Source of the DNA: JAJZEO01 sp964350315
GTDB taxonomy: Bacteria; Chlamydiota; Chlamydiia; Chlamydiales; 2-12-FULL-49-11
Reading direction: 5' to 3'
DNA length: 64,000 nucleotides
NCBI GenBank assembly: GCA_964350315.1
Contig: CAYGJD010000010.1
Location: 1 to 64,000, forward strand
The notes beneath the pieces were generated by a model. That model was not told the origin of the DNA. It ran no database searches and saw nothing but the letters and a program-made list of their open reading frames with translations. The position numbers were made by a program, and so were the translations under genes. Positions 44,297-51,971 of this stretch are shown here, piece after piece; the first letter of the stretch is position 1; each line of letters opens with the position of its first letter.

Positions 44297-46869
44297 GCTT
44301 AGCAGTAGAGATCAAGAAATCTCCAATGATGCAACAGTGGCAAAAATGCAAAGCAAAGGCAAAAGGAGCAATCTTGCTCTTTCAATGCGGCGATTTCTAT
44401 GAAGCCTTCTACGATGATGCTGTAGCCTTATCCAAACATCTAGACCTCACTTTGACTAAAAGACAAGACATTCCCATGGCAGGAGCTCCTGTTGGATCAC
44501 TTGACACAATTATCCAACGACTTTTAGAGAAAGGTCAAATAATTGCTATCGCAGATCAAACAGAAGATGCGAAAAATGCCAAAGGGCTTGTAAAACGCGA
44601 AATCACACGAATTGTCTCTCCCGCAACTCACATGGAAGCCTCACTCATCCAGAGAAACGCAAACAATTTTTTTGCTTGCGCCTTTCAAGTTAACCAAGAA
44701 ATTGGCATTTGCTTTCTTGATCTCTCAACAGGGGAAATGATTACCCTTGAAGTAAACACTGTTGCAGAACTAATTGGTCAAATTGCAAAAAGACACCCAT
44801 CAGAACTTCTCTTGTGTGACAAATTTTACCAGTCAAACCAAGCAATCTTTGACGACCTTAACTTATATGCACCATTTCGTTTAAGCCTTCGCGAACATTG
44901 GCATTTTGATCACAAGAACGCAACCGACATCCTAACCAACCATTTCAACATATCATCTCTTGACGCATTCGGTCTTAGAGGAATGGTCTCAACTATTAAC
45001 GCAGCAGGCGGCCTTCTCCTCTACCTTACAAATGAACTACTTACAGACATCAGCCACATCAAATCAATTGCAAAACTTGACCTTCGATCACACCTTTCTA
45101 TCGATTACCAAACAAGCTCTTCTTTAGACATTCTCTCATCAACGAGTTCGCACAAATCTGCTAATCTACTAGAGACTCTTGATCGCACGAGAACAGCAAT
45201 GGGCTGCAGACTTTTTACTAACTGGCTGCTCTACCCCCTTCTAAACAAAGATGCAATTCAAAAAAGACAAGACAGTGTTGAAGAGCTTATAAAAAATCAT
45301 GTTCTTTTAAAAGAGACGTTAAACCCTATTCGTGACATTGAGCGCCTCGTTATGCGCATTAAAGCAAATGTTGCAGGCCCAAGAGATTTGATTGCTCTAG
45401 CTGAATCGCTAAAACAAATTCCTGACTTATTTTCCAAGATTAGAAAATTAGAGTCTCCTCTCTTTTTAGAAATGCGAAATGAATTTATTGACTTTTCCCC
45501 ACTTGAAGAACTTATCAGTCTATCAATTGTCGACAATCCCCCTCTAAGATTCACAGATGGCGGCATCTTTAAACAAGGACAAATCCCAGAACTCGATGAA
45601 TTAAGAGCAATGAGCGACAGCAACCGCTCCTATCTGGCAAACTATCAAATGCGCCTTCGAGAAGAACTCGACATCAAAACCCTAAGAGTGAATTTCAACA
45701 AAGCCTTTGGATATTTCATTGAAGTCTCTCGAATGCAATCAGCAAAAATGCCCACGACCTTTATGAGACGGCAGACGCTTGTTAATGCAGAACGATTCAT
45801 TTCCCCTGAGCTCAAAGAGTACGAGGAAAAGATTTTAGGGGCTCAAGAAAAAATCATTGAACTTGAGCAAACAAAATTCCTTGAACTACGCGAGCAAGTA
45901 GGACTTCACGCTTCAAACCTTCTTAAGCTATCATCCCAAATAGCTCAAATTGATGTCCTTCACTCTCTTGCGACGATCGCAAAAGAAAAATCATACATAA
46001 AGCCTCTCATTCACAATAACGATTCGATTGAAATCCAAGATGGACGACACCCGGTTGTAGAAACATTTTTAAAAGATGGTTCATTCATTCCCAATAACAC
46101 GCACTTAGACAATGATGCTAATAGCTTAATTCTTCTTACTGGCCCAAACATGGCTGGAAAATCTACTTATATCAGACAAGTTGCTCTCATTGTGATTATG
46201 GCCCAAATAGGCTCTTTTGTTCCTGCAAAGTCTGCTTCCATCGGCATTGTCGATAAAATATTTAGCCGAATCGGCGCAAGTGATGATCTAGCAAGAGGTC
46301 AATCAACCTTCATGGTAGAAATGATTGAAACAGCGAATATTTTGAATAATGCAACAAGTAAATCCCTTGTTATTCTAGATGAAATTGGCCGTGGAACAAG
46401 CACATATGACGGGATCTCTATCGCACTTTCAGTAGCAGAACACCTACTTCACGAAATCAAAGCGAAAACATTATTTGCCACCCACTATTTCGAATTGACG
46501 ATGCTTGAACAACGAGAGAAAGGGGCCAAAAACTTTCGCGTGGCAGTACAAGAAAATGAAGATGGTATTGTCTTCCTGCATAAAATCTTAAAAGGCGAAG
46601 CTGACAAAAGCTATGGCATTCACGTTGCCTCTCTCGCCGGACTACCCAAATCAGTTCTTTTTAAAGCGCAAAGCCACCTGAAAAGCCTTGAGAACACAAA
46701 AGAAGGAAAAATAAAAAAATCTCCTCCTTCAAAGGGCAAACAAATGTTACTTTTTAATAGTGATGAAGAAAACCTATTTATTGAAGAAGAACTAAAACAA
46801 CTCGACATAAATAAACTTACCCCCTTTGAAGCCCTTCAAAAGCTTGTTGAGTGGAAGAACAAATTATGA
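44293..46869 (+). CDS. mutS: DNA mismatch repair protein MutS
   Basis: The 858-residue ATPase recognises mismatches. The mismatch-recognition Phe-x-Glu lies in 'FQCGDFYEAFYDDAV' near residue 35. The ATPase shows Walker A 'LTGPNMAGKSTYIRQVALI' near 616, 'GQSTFMVEMIETANIL' and Walker B 'DEIGRGTSTYDGISIA', then 'FATHYFELT'. The C-terminal beta-clamp/dimer region is present. It overlaps both its neighbours (ATGA at each end), forming a repair operon with uvrC. Confidence 0.97.
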   Translation: MSLAVEIKKSPMMQQWQKCKAKAKGAILLFQCGDFYEAFYDDAVALSKHLDLTLTKRQDIPMAGAPVGSLDTIIQRLLEKGQIIAIADQTEDAKNAKGLVKREITRIVSPATHMEASLIQRNANNFFACAFQVNQEIGICFLDLSTGEMITLEVNTVAELIGQIAKRHPSELLLCDKFYQSNQAIFDDLNLYAPFRLSLREHWHFDHKNATDILTNHFNISSLDAFGLRGMVSTINAAGGLLLYLTNELLTDISHIKSIAKLDLRSHLSIDYQTSSSLDILSSTSSHKSANLLETLDRTRTAMGCRLFTNWLLYPLLNKDAIQKRQDSVEELIKNHVLLKETLNPIRDIERLVMRIKANVAGPRDLIALAESLKQIPDLFSKIRKLESPLFLEMRNEFIDFSPLEELISLSIVDNPPLRFTDGGIFKQGQIPELDELRAMSDSNRSYLANYQMRLREELDIKTLRVNFNKAFGYFIEVSRMQSAKMPTTFMRRQTLVNAERFISPELKEYEEKILGAQEKIIELEQTKFLELREQVGLHASNLLKLSSQIAQIDVLHSLATIAKEKSYIKPLIHNNDSIEIQDGRHPVVETFLKDGSFIPNNTHLDNDANSLILLTGPNMAGKSTYIRQVALIVIMAQIGSFVPAKSASIGIVDKIFSRIGASDDLARGQSTFMVEMIETANILNNATSKSLVILDEIGRGTSTYDGISIALSVAEHLLHEIKAKTLFATHYFELTMLEQREKGAKNFRVAVQENEDGIVFLHKILKGEADKSYGIHVASLAGLPKSVLFKAQSHLKSLENTKEGKIKKSPPSKGKQMLLFNSDEENLFIEEELKQLDINKLTPFEALQKLVEWKNKL

Positions 46870-48677
46870 CGCTTGATCAAACTTGCCTAGAAACTATCCC
46901 AAAAAAATCTGGTGTCTATCTTATGAAAAATGAGATGGGAAAAGTTCTATACATTGGAAAGGCAAAAGTTCTGAAAACTAGAGTAAAACAATACTTTACT
47001 CCGGGACAAGACTCAAGAGCTATGATTCCCATACTAATGCGTCAAACAGCTCAAATTGATACAATCATCACATTTACTGAAAAAGAAGCCCTTCTTCTTG
47101 AAAACACTCTGATTAAAAAACACAAACCGAAGTACAACGTTCTACTTAAAGATGACAAAACGCATCTCTCTATTCTCATTAATCACTATCATAAATGGCC
47201 TATGATAAAGCTAATACGAACAAAGGAAAATTCAAAAGAAAAAGGCCTTCTTTTCGGCCCTTATACAAGCGCTCTTTCCGCACGAAAAACATTTGAAATC
47301 ATTTCTAAAGTCTTTCCCCTTAGACAATGCTCAGATCGAGAATTAGCCTCCCGAAAAAGACCCTGCATCCTCCACTCAATTGGTCGCTGTATTGCCCCAT
47401 GTGTGCAAAAATGCACAAAAGAAGAATACGATGAAGTGGTTACAATGGCAAAAGATTTTCTTAAAGGCAAAAGCAAAGAAGTTGTTAAACAATTGAAACA
47501 CGACCTAAAGCTAGCATCAGAGCGCTTAGAATATGAAAAAGCAGGAGTTCTTCTAAAAACAATTCAACAAGTAGAAGAAACCCTTCAAGAAAAAAAGAGT
47601 GCTGTTCAATTTAATGCTAAAGACTGTGATGCTTTCAACTATATAAAGAAAGACAACTACATACTGATTGTAAAACTTTCTTTCAGAGAAGGCCGACTAA
47701 TGGGATCTGAACACTTTGATTTTAACTATATACTAGGATCTGATGAAGAGACCTTAACCTCTTTTCTGCTACAACATTACGAAAAATCAAATCGGCCAAA
47801 GGAGATCCAACTTCCTATAAAGTTAAACAACAGAGAAATCATAGAAGAACTCCTTTCTGTGAAGATTTTCATCCCAATGCGTGGCGAAAAGCGCACCTTG
47901 ATTGACCTCGCGCTTGAAAATGCAAAAGTACTGTTTGAACAAGAACAGACAAATCATGTTTCAAGTGAAGAACTACTTTTAGAGTTGCAAGAGAAACTAC
48001 AGCTAAGCAAGTTCCCTACGCGCATAGAATGTTTTGACACTTCGTGCAGCTCTGGAAAAGAATTTGTTGCAAGTCTTGTCACTTTTACAAACGGAGTTAA
48101 AGACACAAAGGGGTACCGACTCTATAAAATTAAATCAGACGATGTAAAAGATGATACAGCTGCGATGTATGAAGTGCTCAAGAGACGACTCACCCGCGCA
48201 AGAAAAGAAGATGATCTTCCCGATCTAATCATTGTTGACGGAGGAAAAGGACAACTCACACAGCTGATTCGTGTAATTAATGACCTAGATATCGCTTCTG
48301 TCGAACTAGCCGCACTTGCTAAAGAATCTTCCAGGCACGATCAAGGGTTGACCAAAGAGAAAGTTTACAGACCTAACATCAAAGAAGCCATTGAGTTTTC
48401 AAGACACTCCTCTCTTTTGTTCTTTTTACAAAGAATCAGAGATGAAGCACACAGGCGCGCTATTGATTTCCATCGGAAACGACGTTCGACAAAATCAACT
48501 CAAAGTATTCTTGATCAGGTTACTGGAATAGGAATTATCAAGAAAAAGGCTCTTCTTAAACATTTTGGTTCAGTGAAAAACATTGCAAATGCAAAAATTG
48601 AAGAAATTGTGTCTCTTCCTGGTTTTTCAGAAAAAGATGCGAAGGAACTTCTCTCTCACCTTAAAATCAATCAGTAA
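46866..48677 (+). CDS. uvrC: Excinuclease ABC subunit C
   Basis: The 603-residue nuclease makes both incisions in nucleotide excision repair. It has the GIY-YIG domain ('KSGVYLMKNEMGKVLYIGKA'), an UVR motif near residue 205 ('ASERLEYEKAGVLLKTIQ'), the RNase H-like endonuclease domain ('IECFDTSCSSGKEFVASLV', 'IIVDGGKGQL') and C-terminal helix-hairpin-helix repeats. ATG 46866 overlaps the mutS stop as ATGA and is preferred to GTG 46851. The 3' end overlaps the convergent gene by 11 nt. Confidence 0.96.
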   Translation: MTLDQTCLETIPKKSGVYLMKNEMGKVLYIGKAKVLKTRVKQYFTPGQDSRAMIPILMRQTAQIDTIITFTEKEALLLENTLIKKHKPKYNVLLKDDKTHLSILINHYHKWPMIKLIRTKENSKEKGLLFGPYTSALSARKTFEIISKVFPLRQCSDRELASRKRPCILHSIGRCIAPCVQKCTKEEYDEVVTMAKDFLKGKSKEVVKQLKHDLKLASERLEYEKAGVLLKTIQQVEETLQEKKSAVQFNAKDCDAFNYIKKDNYILIVKLSFREGRLMGSEHFDFNYILGSDEETLTSFLLQHYEKSNRPKEIQLPIKLNNREIIEELLSVKIFIPMRGEKRTLIDLALENAKVLFEQEQTNHVSSEELLLELQEKLQLSKFPTRIECFDTSCSSGKEFVASLVTFTNGVKDTKGYRLYKIKSDDVKDDTAAMYEVLKRRLTRARKEDDLPDLIIVDGGKGQLTQLIRVINDLDIASVELAALAKESSRHDQGLTKEKVYRPNIKEAIEFSRHSSLLFFLQRIRDEAHRRAIDFHRKRRSTKSTQSILDQVTGIGIIKKKALLKHFGSVKNIANAKIEEIVSLPGFSEKDAKELLSHLKINQ

Positions 48678-49167
48678 TTGTTAGAATAAATTCTTTCTCA
48701 TACCCTAGACGACGGGCAAGCAAGACTCCAAGCTCATTTTTTATTCGATCAAAAAGTTCTTGATCGTCTTTTCTGCCACTTGGGAATTTTGTTACAATCT
48801 CAATTTTCTGAGATTGCCCTAAAGTCACCTCTAATTCATATGCTAAATCAGGAAATATTGATTTCCAGTAGGACGCAACATATTCTTGTATGATAGATTC
48901 TTCAATTTCCACCTTTCCACATTGCATTCTTACTTTATAATACCGCTTCTTATGCATAAAAAAGAAGCCAACCATCAAAAAGATGCCTGCTGAAAAAACA
49001 CCAATACCTAATGTAAACAACATTGCAGGTCTTGCTAGAAAAAAATTAGCAACCCCATACCTAAACGTCTCTGCATATGGCATCACAACCAAGCAAAGAC
49101 CAAAAGCGACAATAAAAAGCGTCATCGTCAGATGAACACATGAAAATAGCAAATTGCTAGATCTCAT
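48667..49167 (-). CDS. AmaP-like membrane protein paired with Asp23
   Basis: The 166-residue protein has two N-terminal membrane helices (about residues 10-30 and 48-72) followed by a soluble domain rich in beta strands ('KVRMQCGKVEIEESIIQEYV'). This layout and its position 2 nt downstream of an Asp23-family gene match AmaP, the membrane anchor of Asp23 in Firmicutes. The start follows the asp23 stop, so translation is coupled. Identification is by architecture and context. Confidence 0.6.
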   Translation of the reverse strand: MRSSNLLFSCVHLTMTLFIVAFGLCLVVMPYAETFRYGVANFFLARPAMLFTLGIGVFSAGIFLMVGFFFMHKKRYYKVRMQCGKVEIEESIIQEYVASYWKSIFPDLAYELEVTLGQSQKIEIVTKFPSGRKDDQELFDRIKNELGVLLARRLGYEKEFILTITD

Positions 49168-49169
49168 TA

Positions 49170-49658
49170 CTAAAACTCTTCAGCGTATTCATCCATATCG
49201 CTTTTATCATCGTCATCCTCACTTTCTTCCTGCTCTTTTTCTTCTTGAGCTTCATACATCAACTTTTCTAACTCTTTGTCAGGAAGAAGGTTCTTAAACA
49301 CAACATGAACACATGCAACATGCAGTCCTGTTAAGCGAGTAATTTCTTTAATGATTTTAGTTTGGATTTCTTCTGCTTTTTCAGGAATTGAGATGCCGTA
49401 AGCAACATTCAGCTCTATTTTCAAATTAACAGAATGACTCTTTGAATCTTGCTCAACGTAAATACCCTTAATTCTTTCAAGCCCTTCTCTTCCAAGCAAA
49501 TTATCAATTAAAGTTCCTTCAATCAATGAAATTCCATCTATTTGAGACAAACATTTTATCGTAATAGCCTGAAAGACGCGACTTTCAATATCCCGTATAA
49601 ATACGGTGTCTGGGAGGTCTACTTCTTTTGAATCTATCTCTTCAAACTGATCTAACAT
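49170..49658 (-). CDS. Asp23/Gls24-family envelope stress protein
   Basis: From ATG 49658 (AGGAG 6 nt upstream) the product has 162 residues. The central domain fits Asp23 (DUF322): 'ESRVFQAITIKCLSQIDGIS', 'VNLKIELNVAYGISIPEKAE' and 'ITRLTGLHVACVHVVFKNL'. The C-terminal 35 residues are highly acidic. In Firmicutes Asp23 coats the inner face of the membrane through AmaP; the same pairing here suggests a similar cortical role. Confidence 0.75.
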   Translation of the reverse strand: MLDQFEEIDSKEVDLPDTVFIRDIESRVFQAITIKCLSQIDGISLIEGTLIDNLLGREGLERIKGIYVEQDSKSHSVNLKIELNVAYGISIPEKAEEIQTKIIKEITRLTGLHVACVHVVFKNLLPDKELEKLMYEAQEEKEQEESEDDDDKSDMDEYAEEF

Positions 49659-49901
49659 GATACACTCCTGTTGATAGTGCATTTTCTGCCAAACAAGAGT
49701 TTACTTCAAGAAATTTAACCCCAGCTTTAAAATAACTCTGTTATTTAACCCCCATTCTACTTATAATATTGCTATCTTAAATAAAGATATGACATCTAGA
49801 AGAAACTACCCTAGAGGTTACTTTTAAACCAAATAAGGTGTTCCCGAATAATGGGAAACTCTGCTAGGATGCAGTTATACGTGAACACAAAGGCTTAATT
49901 C
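49659..49901. other. Intergenic region between asp23 and the GYF-domain gene
   Basis: No gene is seen. It contains two inverted repeats (AAATAAC/GTTATTT at 49730-49746 and TTCCC/GGGAA at 49841-49857) and a TATAAT at 49762-49767 that may drive the GYF-domain gene, though its -35 is poor. Neither repeat is followed by a T-run. Confidence 0.4.
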
Positions 49902-50489
49902 ATGCACTCAATGTATTCAATGTTAGGAATTTGGATTGCTATAGGAATCGTTTGCTCATTAGTAGCAAAAAGCAAAGGAAAAAACCAATATCTTTGGTTT
50001 TTCTTGGGTACGTTCTTTAGCATAATAGGCTTACTGGTTCTTTTACTACTGCCAGCAAAGAAAAAGGAAAAGGTACCTGATATCGGCCATCTTTCAGATA
50101 AAAAAATGAATTCTGACGCTGCCGCACCATTGGGAGACGATAGTTTCTCTGACCAAACTCCTCCTCCAGCAAAGCGTATCAAACCAGATCCATCGATGCA
50201 ATGGCACTATATCTTTGAGACTGATAAGCTTGTTGAAGTTATCGGCCCTATTTCTATAGATGAACTTAGAAAACATGTAATCTATAAGAAACTCTCTATG
50301 ACAACATACATATGGTGTGAAGAACTTGCAGATTGGACTCAAATCCATGAATTTCAAAACATGTCCTATTTAACAGATGCGGACCTTATCTTAGACAACA
50401 ACGAAGATACTAAAGACTCTTCACCTGCCAATTCAGAAAAAAAAGACCCTCTAAATAACTCTGAACCTAAGACTGAGACGGAAAAATAA
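49902..50489 (+). CDS. Membrane protein with GYF_2 (DUF4339) domain
   Basis: The 195-residue protein starts at ATG with AAAGG 8 nt upstream. Residues about 6-20 and 29-51 are hydrophobic helices ('YLWFFLGTFFSIIGLLVLLL'). A GYF_2 domain covers about residues 100-150: 'MQWHYIFETDKLVEVIGPIS', 'IDELRKHVIYKKLSMTTYIW' and 'ELADWTQIHEF', the Trp-containing proline-peptide binding fold. A polar acidic tail follows. The partner is unknown. Confidence 0.7.
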   Translation: MHSMYSMLGIWIAIGIVCSLVAKSKGKNQYLWFFLGTFFSIIGLLVLLLLPAKKKEKVPDIGHLSDKKMNSDAAAPLGDDSFSDQTPPPAKRIKPDPSMQWHYIFETDKLVEVIGPISIDELRKHVIYKKLSMTTYIWCEELADWTQIHEFQNMSYLTDADLILDNNEDTKDSSPANSEKKDPLNNSEPKTETEK

Positions 50490-50860
50490 CCCCTATTAAC
50501 GCTTAAAAGCTTAAAAAGTTTTTTATGCATTTTATACCTCAGAGCTCTATCACTAAATCTTGTTTTTCCAACAAGCAACCCTAAGAAAGAGCCGGTTAAA
50601 CCCCTACCTCTTTTTTTAAGCCTCAACGTTGAATGAAAACTGGAAATTCATACAACCATCCTCAAACCTTAAGATCTCTATGCACAAACAAAATCATCCT
50701 CGCAACAAATGCGCAAGCAATCTACTGTCTAAAAAATCTAAATAAAAAATTAACCAAGAAATAGGAGATATCCCTCTAAAGTGCTGAGGCACACGGGGTG
50801 GGGTATGTGCGCCTCAGCGGGGGTGTTATTCGGCGAACCGAAATAACAAAAAAGACTTAA
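50490..50860. other. Long intergenic region between the GYF gene and rpsN
   Basis: This 371-nt region is the longest gene-free stretch in the window. The left three quarters is AT-rich, with only short imperfect repeats such as CTTGTT-AACAAG around 50563-50579 and no credible frame. The right end carries a GC-rich tandem hairpin element (50783-50847), listed separately. No tRNA, and no 4.5S RNA or tmRNA signature, is seen. Confidence 0.5.
50783..50847. repeat. Tandem hairpin element downstream of rpsN
   Basis: Hairpin 1: GCTGAGGC (50783-50790) pairs exactly with GCCTCAGC (50811-50818), continues after one A-C mismatch with CAC/GTG, and has a G-rich loop (GGGGTGGGGTAT). Hairpin 2: GTTATTCGG (50825-50833) pairs with CCG-A-AATAAC (50838-50847, one bulged A); read on the minus strand its loop is TTCG. 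No T-run follows in the rpsN direction. It may be a factor-dependent or stabilising 3' structure for rpmJ-rpsN mRNA, or a small RNA. Confidence 0.65.
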
Positions 50861-51166
50861 CTACCAAGATGCTTTGACGATACCTGGAATCATTCCTGCA
50901 AGCGCGAGCTCACGGAAACATAGTCTTGATACTTTAAATTTACGATAAAATGCTCTTGGTCTCCCTGTTAATTGACAGCGATTTCTCTGTCTAACTGGGC
51001 AAGAATTTTTTGGAAGTTTATTCAGCTTGCGGACAGCTTCTTCTTTCTCTTCCAAACTAGAAGAATAGCTTTTGATAGTTTTCTTTAAAAGTTGACGTTG
51101 GGCATATTTTTGGTTAACCAACTTAGTTCTTTTCTTCTCTTTCTCGATTAGCGCTTTCCGAGCCAT
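50861..51166 (-). CDS. rpsN: Ribosomal protein uS14
   Basis: The 101-residue protein begins 'MARKALIEKEKKRTKLV' and ends 'CFRELALAGMIPGIVKASW', with 'CQLTGRPRAFYRKFKVSR' in the C-terminal part. The two Cys-x2-Cys pairs of the zinc form are absent, so it is the long zinc-free type. GAGG precedes the ATG. It follows rpmJ by 10 nt, as in Chlamydia. Confidence 0.96.
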   Translation of the reverse strand: MARKALIEKEKKRTKLVNQKYAQRQLLKKTIKSYSSSLEEKEEAVRKLNKLPKNSCPVRQRNRCQLTGRPRAFYRKFKVSRLCFRELALAGMIPGIVKASW

Positions 51167-51176
51167 ATTTCATCCT

Positions 51177-51314
51177 CTATTTTTGTCTTGCTGGACCTTT
51201 TTGCCGTTGTTTACGTCTTGGGTCTTTCTTATTGATCACATACAGTCTTCCACGTCGTCTAACAAGGACATCCCCTTTCGACGGGTCGGCTTTTACAGAT
51301 GCTCTAACTTTCAT
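51177..51314 (-). CDS. rpmJ: Ribosomal protein bL36
   Basis: The 45-residue protein 'MKVRASVKADPSKGDVLVRR' continuing 'RGRLYVINKKDPRRKQRQ' matches the chlamydial L36, which is longer than the usual 37-38 residues and lacks the zinc cysteines. ATG 51314 is used; the longer frame upstream overlaps the promoter. No strong Shine-Dalgarno sequence is visible. Confidence 0.94.
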   Translation of the reverse strand: MKVRASVKADPSKGDVLVRRRGRLYVINKKDPRRKQRQKGPARQK

Positions 51315-51348
51315 TATATGTACCAGTCTGTTTAATTCTTGAGCGCAA

Positions 51349-51377
51349 ACAATATCAAAACGACGAATTATTGACAA
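51349..51377 (-). promoter_or_regulatory. rpmJ-rpsN promoter (TTGTCA-17-TATTGT)
   Basis: On the minus strand TTGTCA (51372-51377) and TATTGT (51349-51354) are 17 nt apart, giving a leader of about 28 nt. The -35 overlaps the -35 of the divergent rpmH promoter. Confidence 0.55.
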
Positions 51378-51400
51378 ATATATTCTCCCTGAAGTATCCT
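51371..51400 (+). promoter_or_regulatory. rpmH-rnpA promoter (TTGACA-18-TATCCT)
   Basis: A perfect TTGACA (51371-51376) and TATCCT (51395-51400) with an 18-nt spacer. The predicted start is near 51407, about 17 nt before ATG 51424 and 30 nt before the rpmH ATG. Confidence 0.55.
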
Positions 51401-51423
51401 TTGGCCAAAAAATACGTGTAGTA

Positions 51424-51936
51424 ATGAGGAATCAAGATGAAAAGAACATACCAGCCAAGCAAAATCAAAAGAAAACGTTCACACGGATTCAGAGCGAGAA
51501 TGGCAACAAAGAACGGAAGATTAGTACTAGCGAGACGTCGTCGTACGGGCCGCAAGCAACTAACAGTATAGTAAAAGAAAATTTTGGAAAGTCATTTCGA
51601 TTAAGAAAAAGACATGAATTTCTATCTCTTAAAAAGACATCGAGGCGTGTCTACGGTTCTTTTGTTAGCATAGACTATGCTCAAAAAAATGTAGACACTC
51701 CTAAGTTAGGGATCACTGTTTCAAAAAAATTTGGAAATGCCGTTGAACGCAATCGCTTCAAACGATGCGTACGTGAGGCTTTTCGAACAAATCTTGACAA
51801 GATCCCCAGCACACTCGTTATACAAGTCTGCCCCCTTTCCCAAAAAGGCAGTGTTACAAAAGAGATCATTACAAACGATCTCATTCGTCTTGTGAAAAAA
51901 ATCGAGAACAACTTGACCTCTGATGGAGCACTTTAA
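51424..51936 (+). CDS. rnpA: Ribonuclease P protein component, with long N-terminal extension overlapping rpmH
   Basis: The C-terminal about 115 residues are RnpA: 'FRLRKRHEFLSLKKTSRRVY', 'LGITVSKKFGNAVERNRFKR' and 'CVREAFR'. It supplies the protein subunit of RNase P for tRNA 5' processing. No ATG, GTG or TTG exists in frame between 51424 and the conserved core, so the only standard start is ATG 51424, giving 170 residues with rpmH lying wholly inside in the other frame. The alternative is a non-standard ATA at 51568, overlapping the rpmH stop. The ATG has no Shine-Dalgarno sequence of its own. See the finding on nested genes. Confidence 0.82.
   Translation: MRNQDEKNIPAKQNQKKTFTRIQSENGNKERKISTSETSSYGPQATNSIVKENFGKSFRLRKRHEFLSLKKTSRRVYGSFVSIDYAQKNVDTPKLGITVSKKFGNAVERNRFKRCVREAFRTNLDKIPSTLVIQVCPLSQKGSVTKEIITNDLIRLVKKIENNLTSDGAL
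51437..51571 (+). CDS. rpmH: Ribosomal protein bL34
   Basis: The 44-residue protein reads 'MKRTYQPSKIKRKRSHGFRA', then 'RMATKNGRLVLARRRRTGRK', a complete L34. GAGGA lies 6 nt before its ATG. It lies entirely within the rnpA frame that opens at 51424. The order rpmH-rnpA is nearly universal in bacteria, and rpmJ-rpsN next door matches Chlamydia. Confidence 0.96.
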   Translation: MKRTYQPSKIKRKRSHGFRARMATKNGRLVLARRRRTGRKQLTV

Positions 51937-51971
51937 TTTGAAAGCTCTATCAACACACAACACAAGAGAAC

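Noticed and set aside
49730..49746. Inverted repeat AAATAAC-TCT-GTTATTT considered as terminator of asp23 or promoter operator
   Set aside because: It lies upstream of both flanking genes and has no T-run; as an AT-rich repeat it may be chance.
50490..50860. Search for SRP 4.5S RNA, tmRNA, 6S RNA or a second tRNA in the longest gene-free region
   Set aside because: No GGAAGCAGC-type loop, tRNA-like ends or T-arm sequence was found; only the tandem hairpins are notable.
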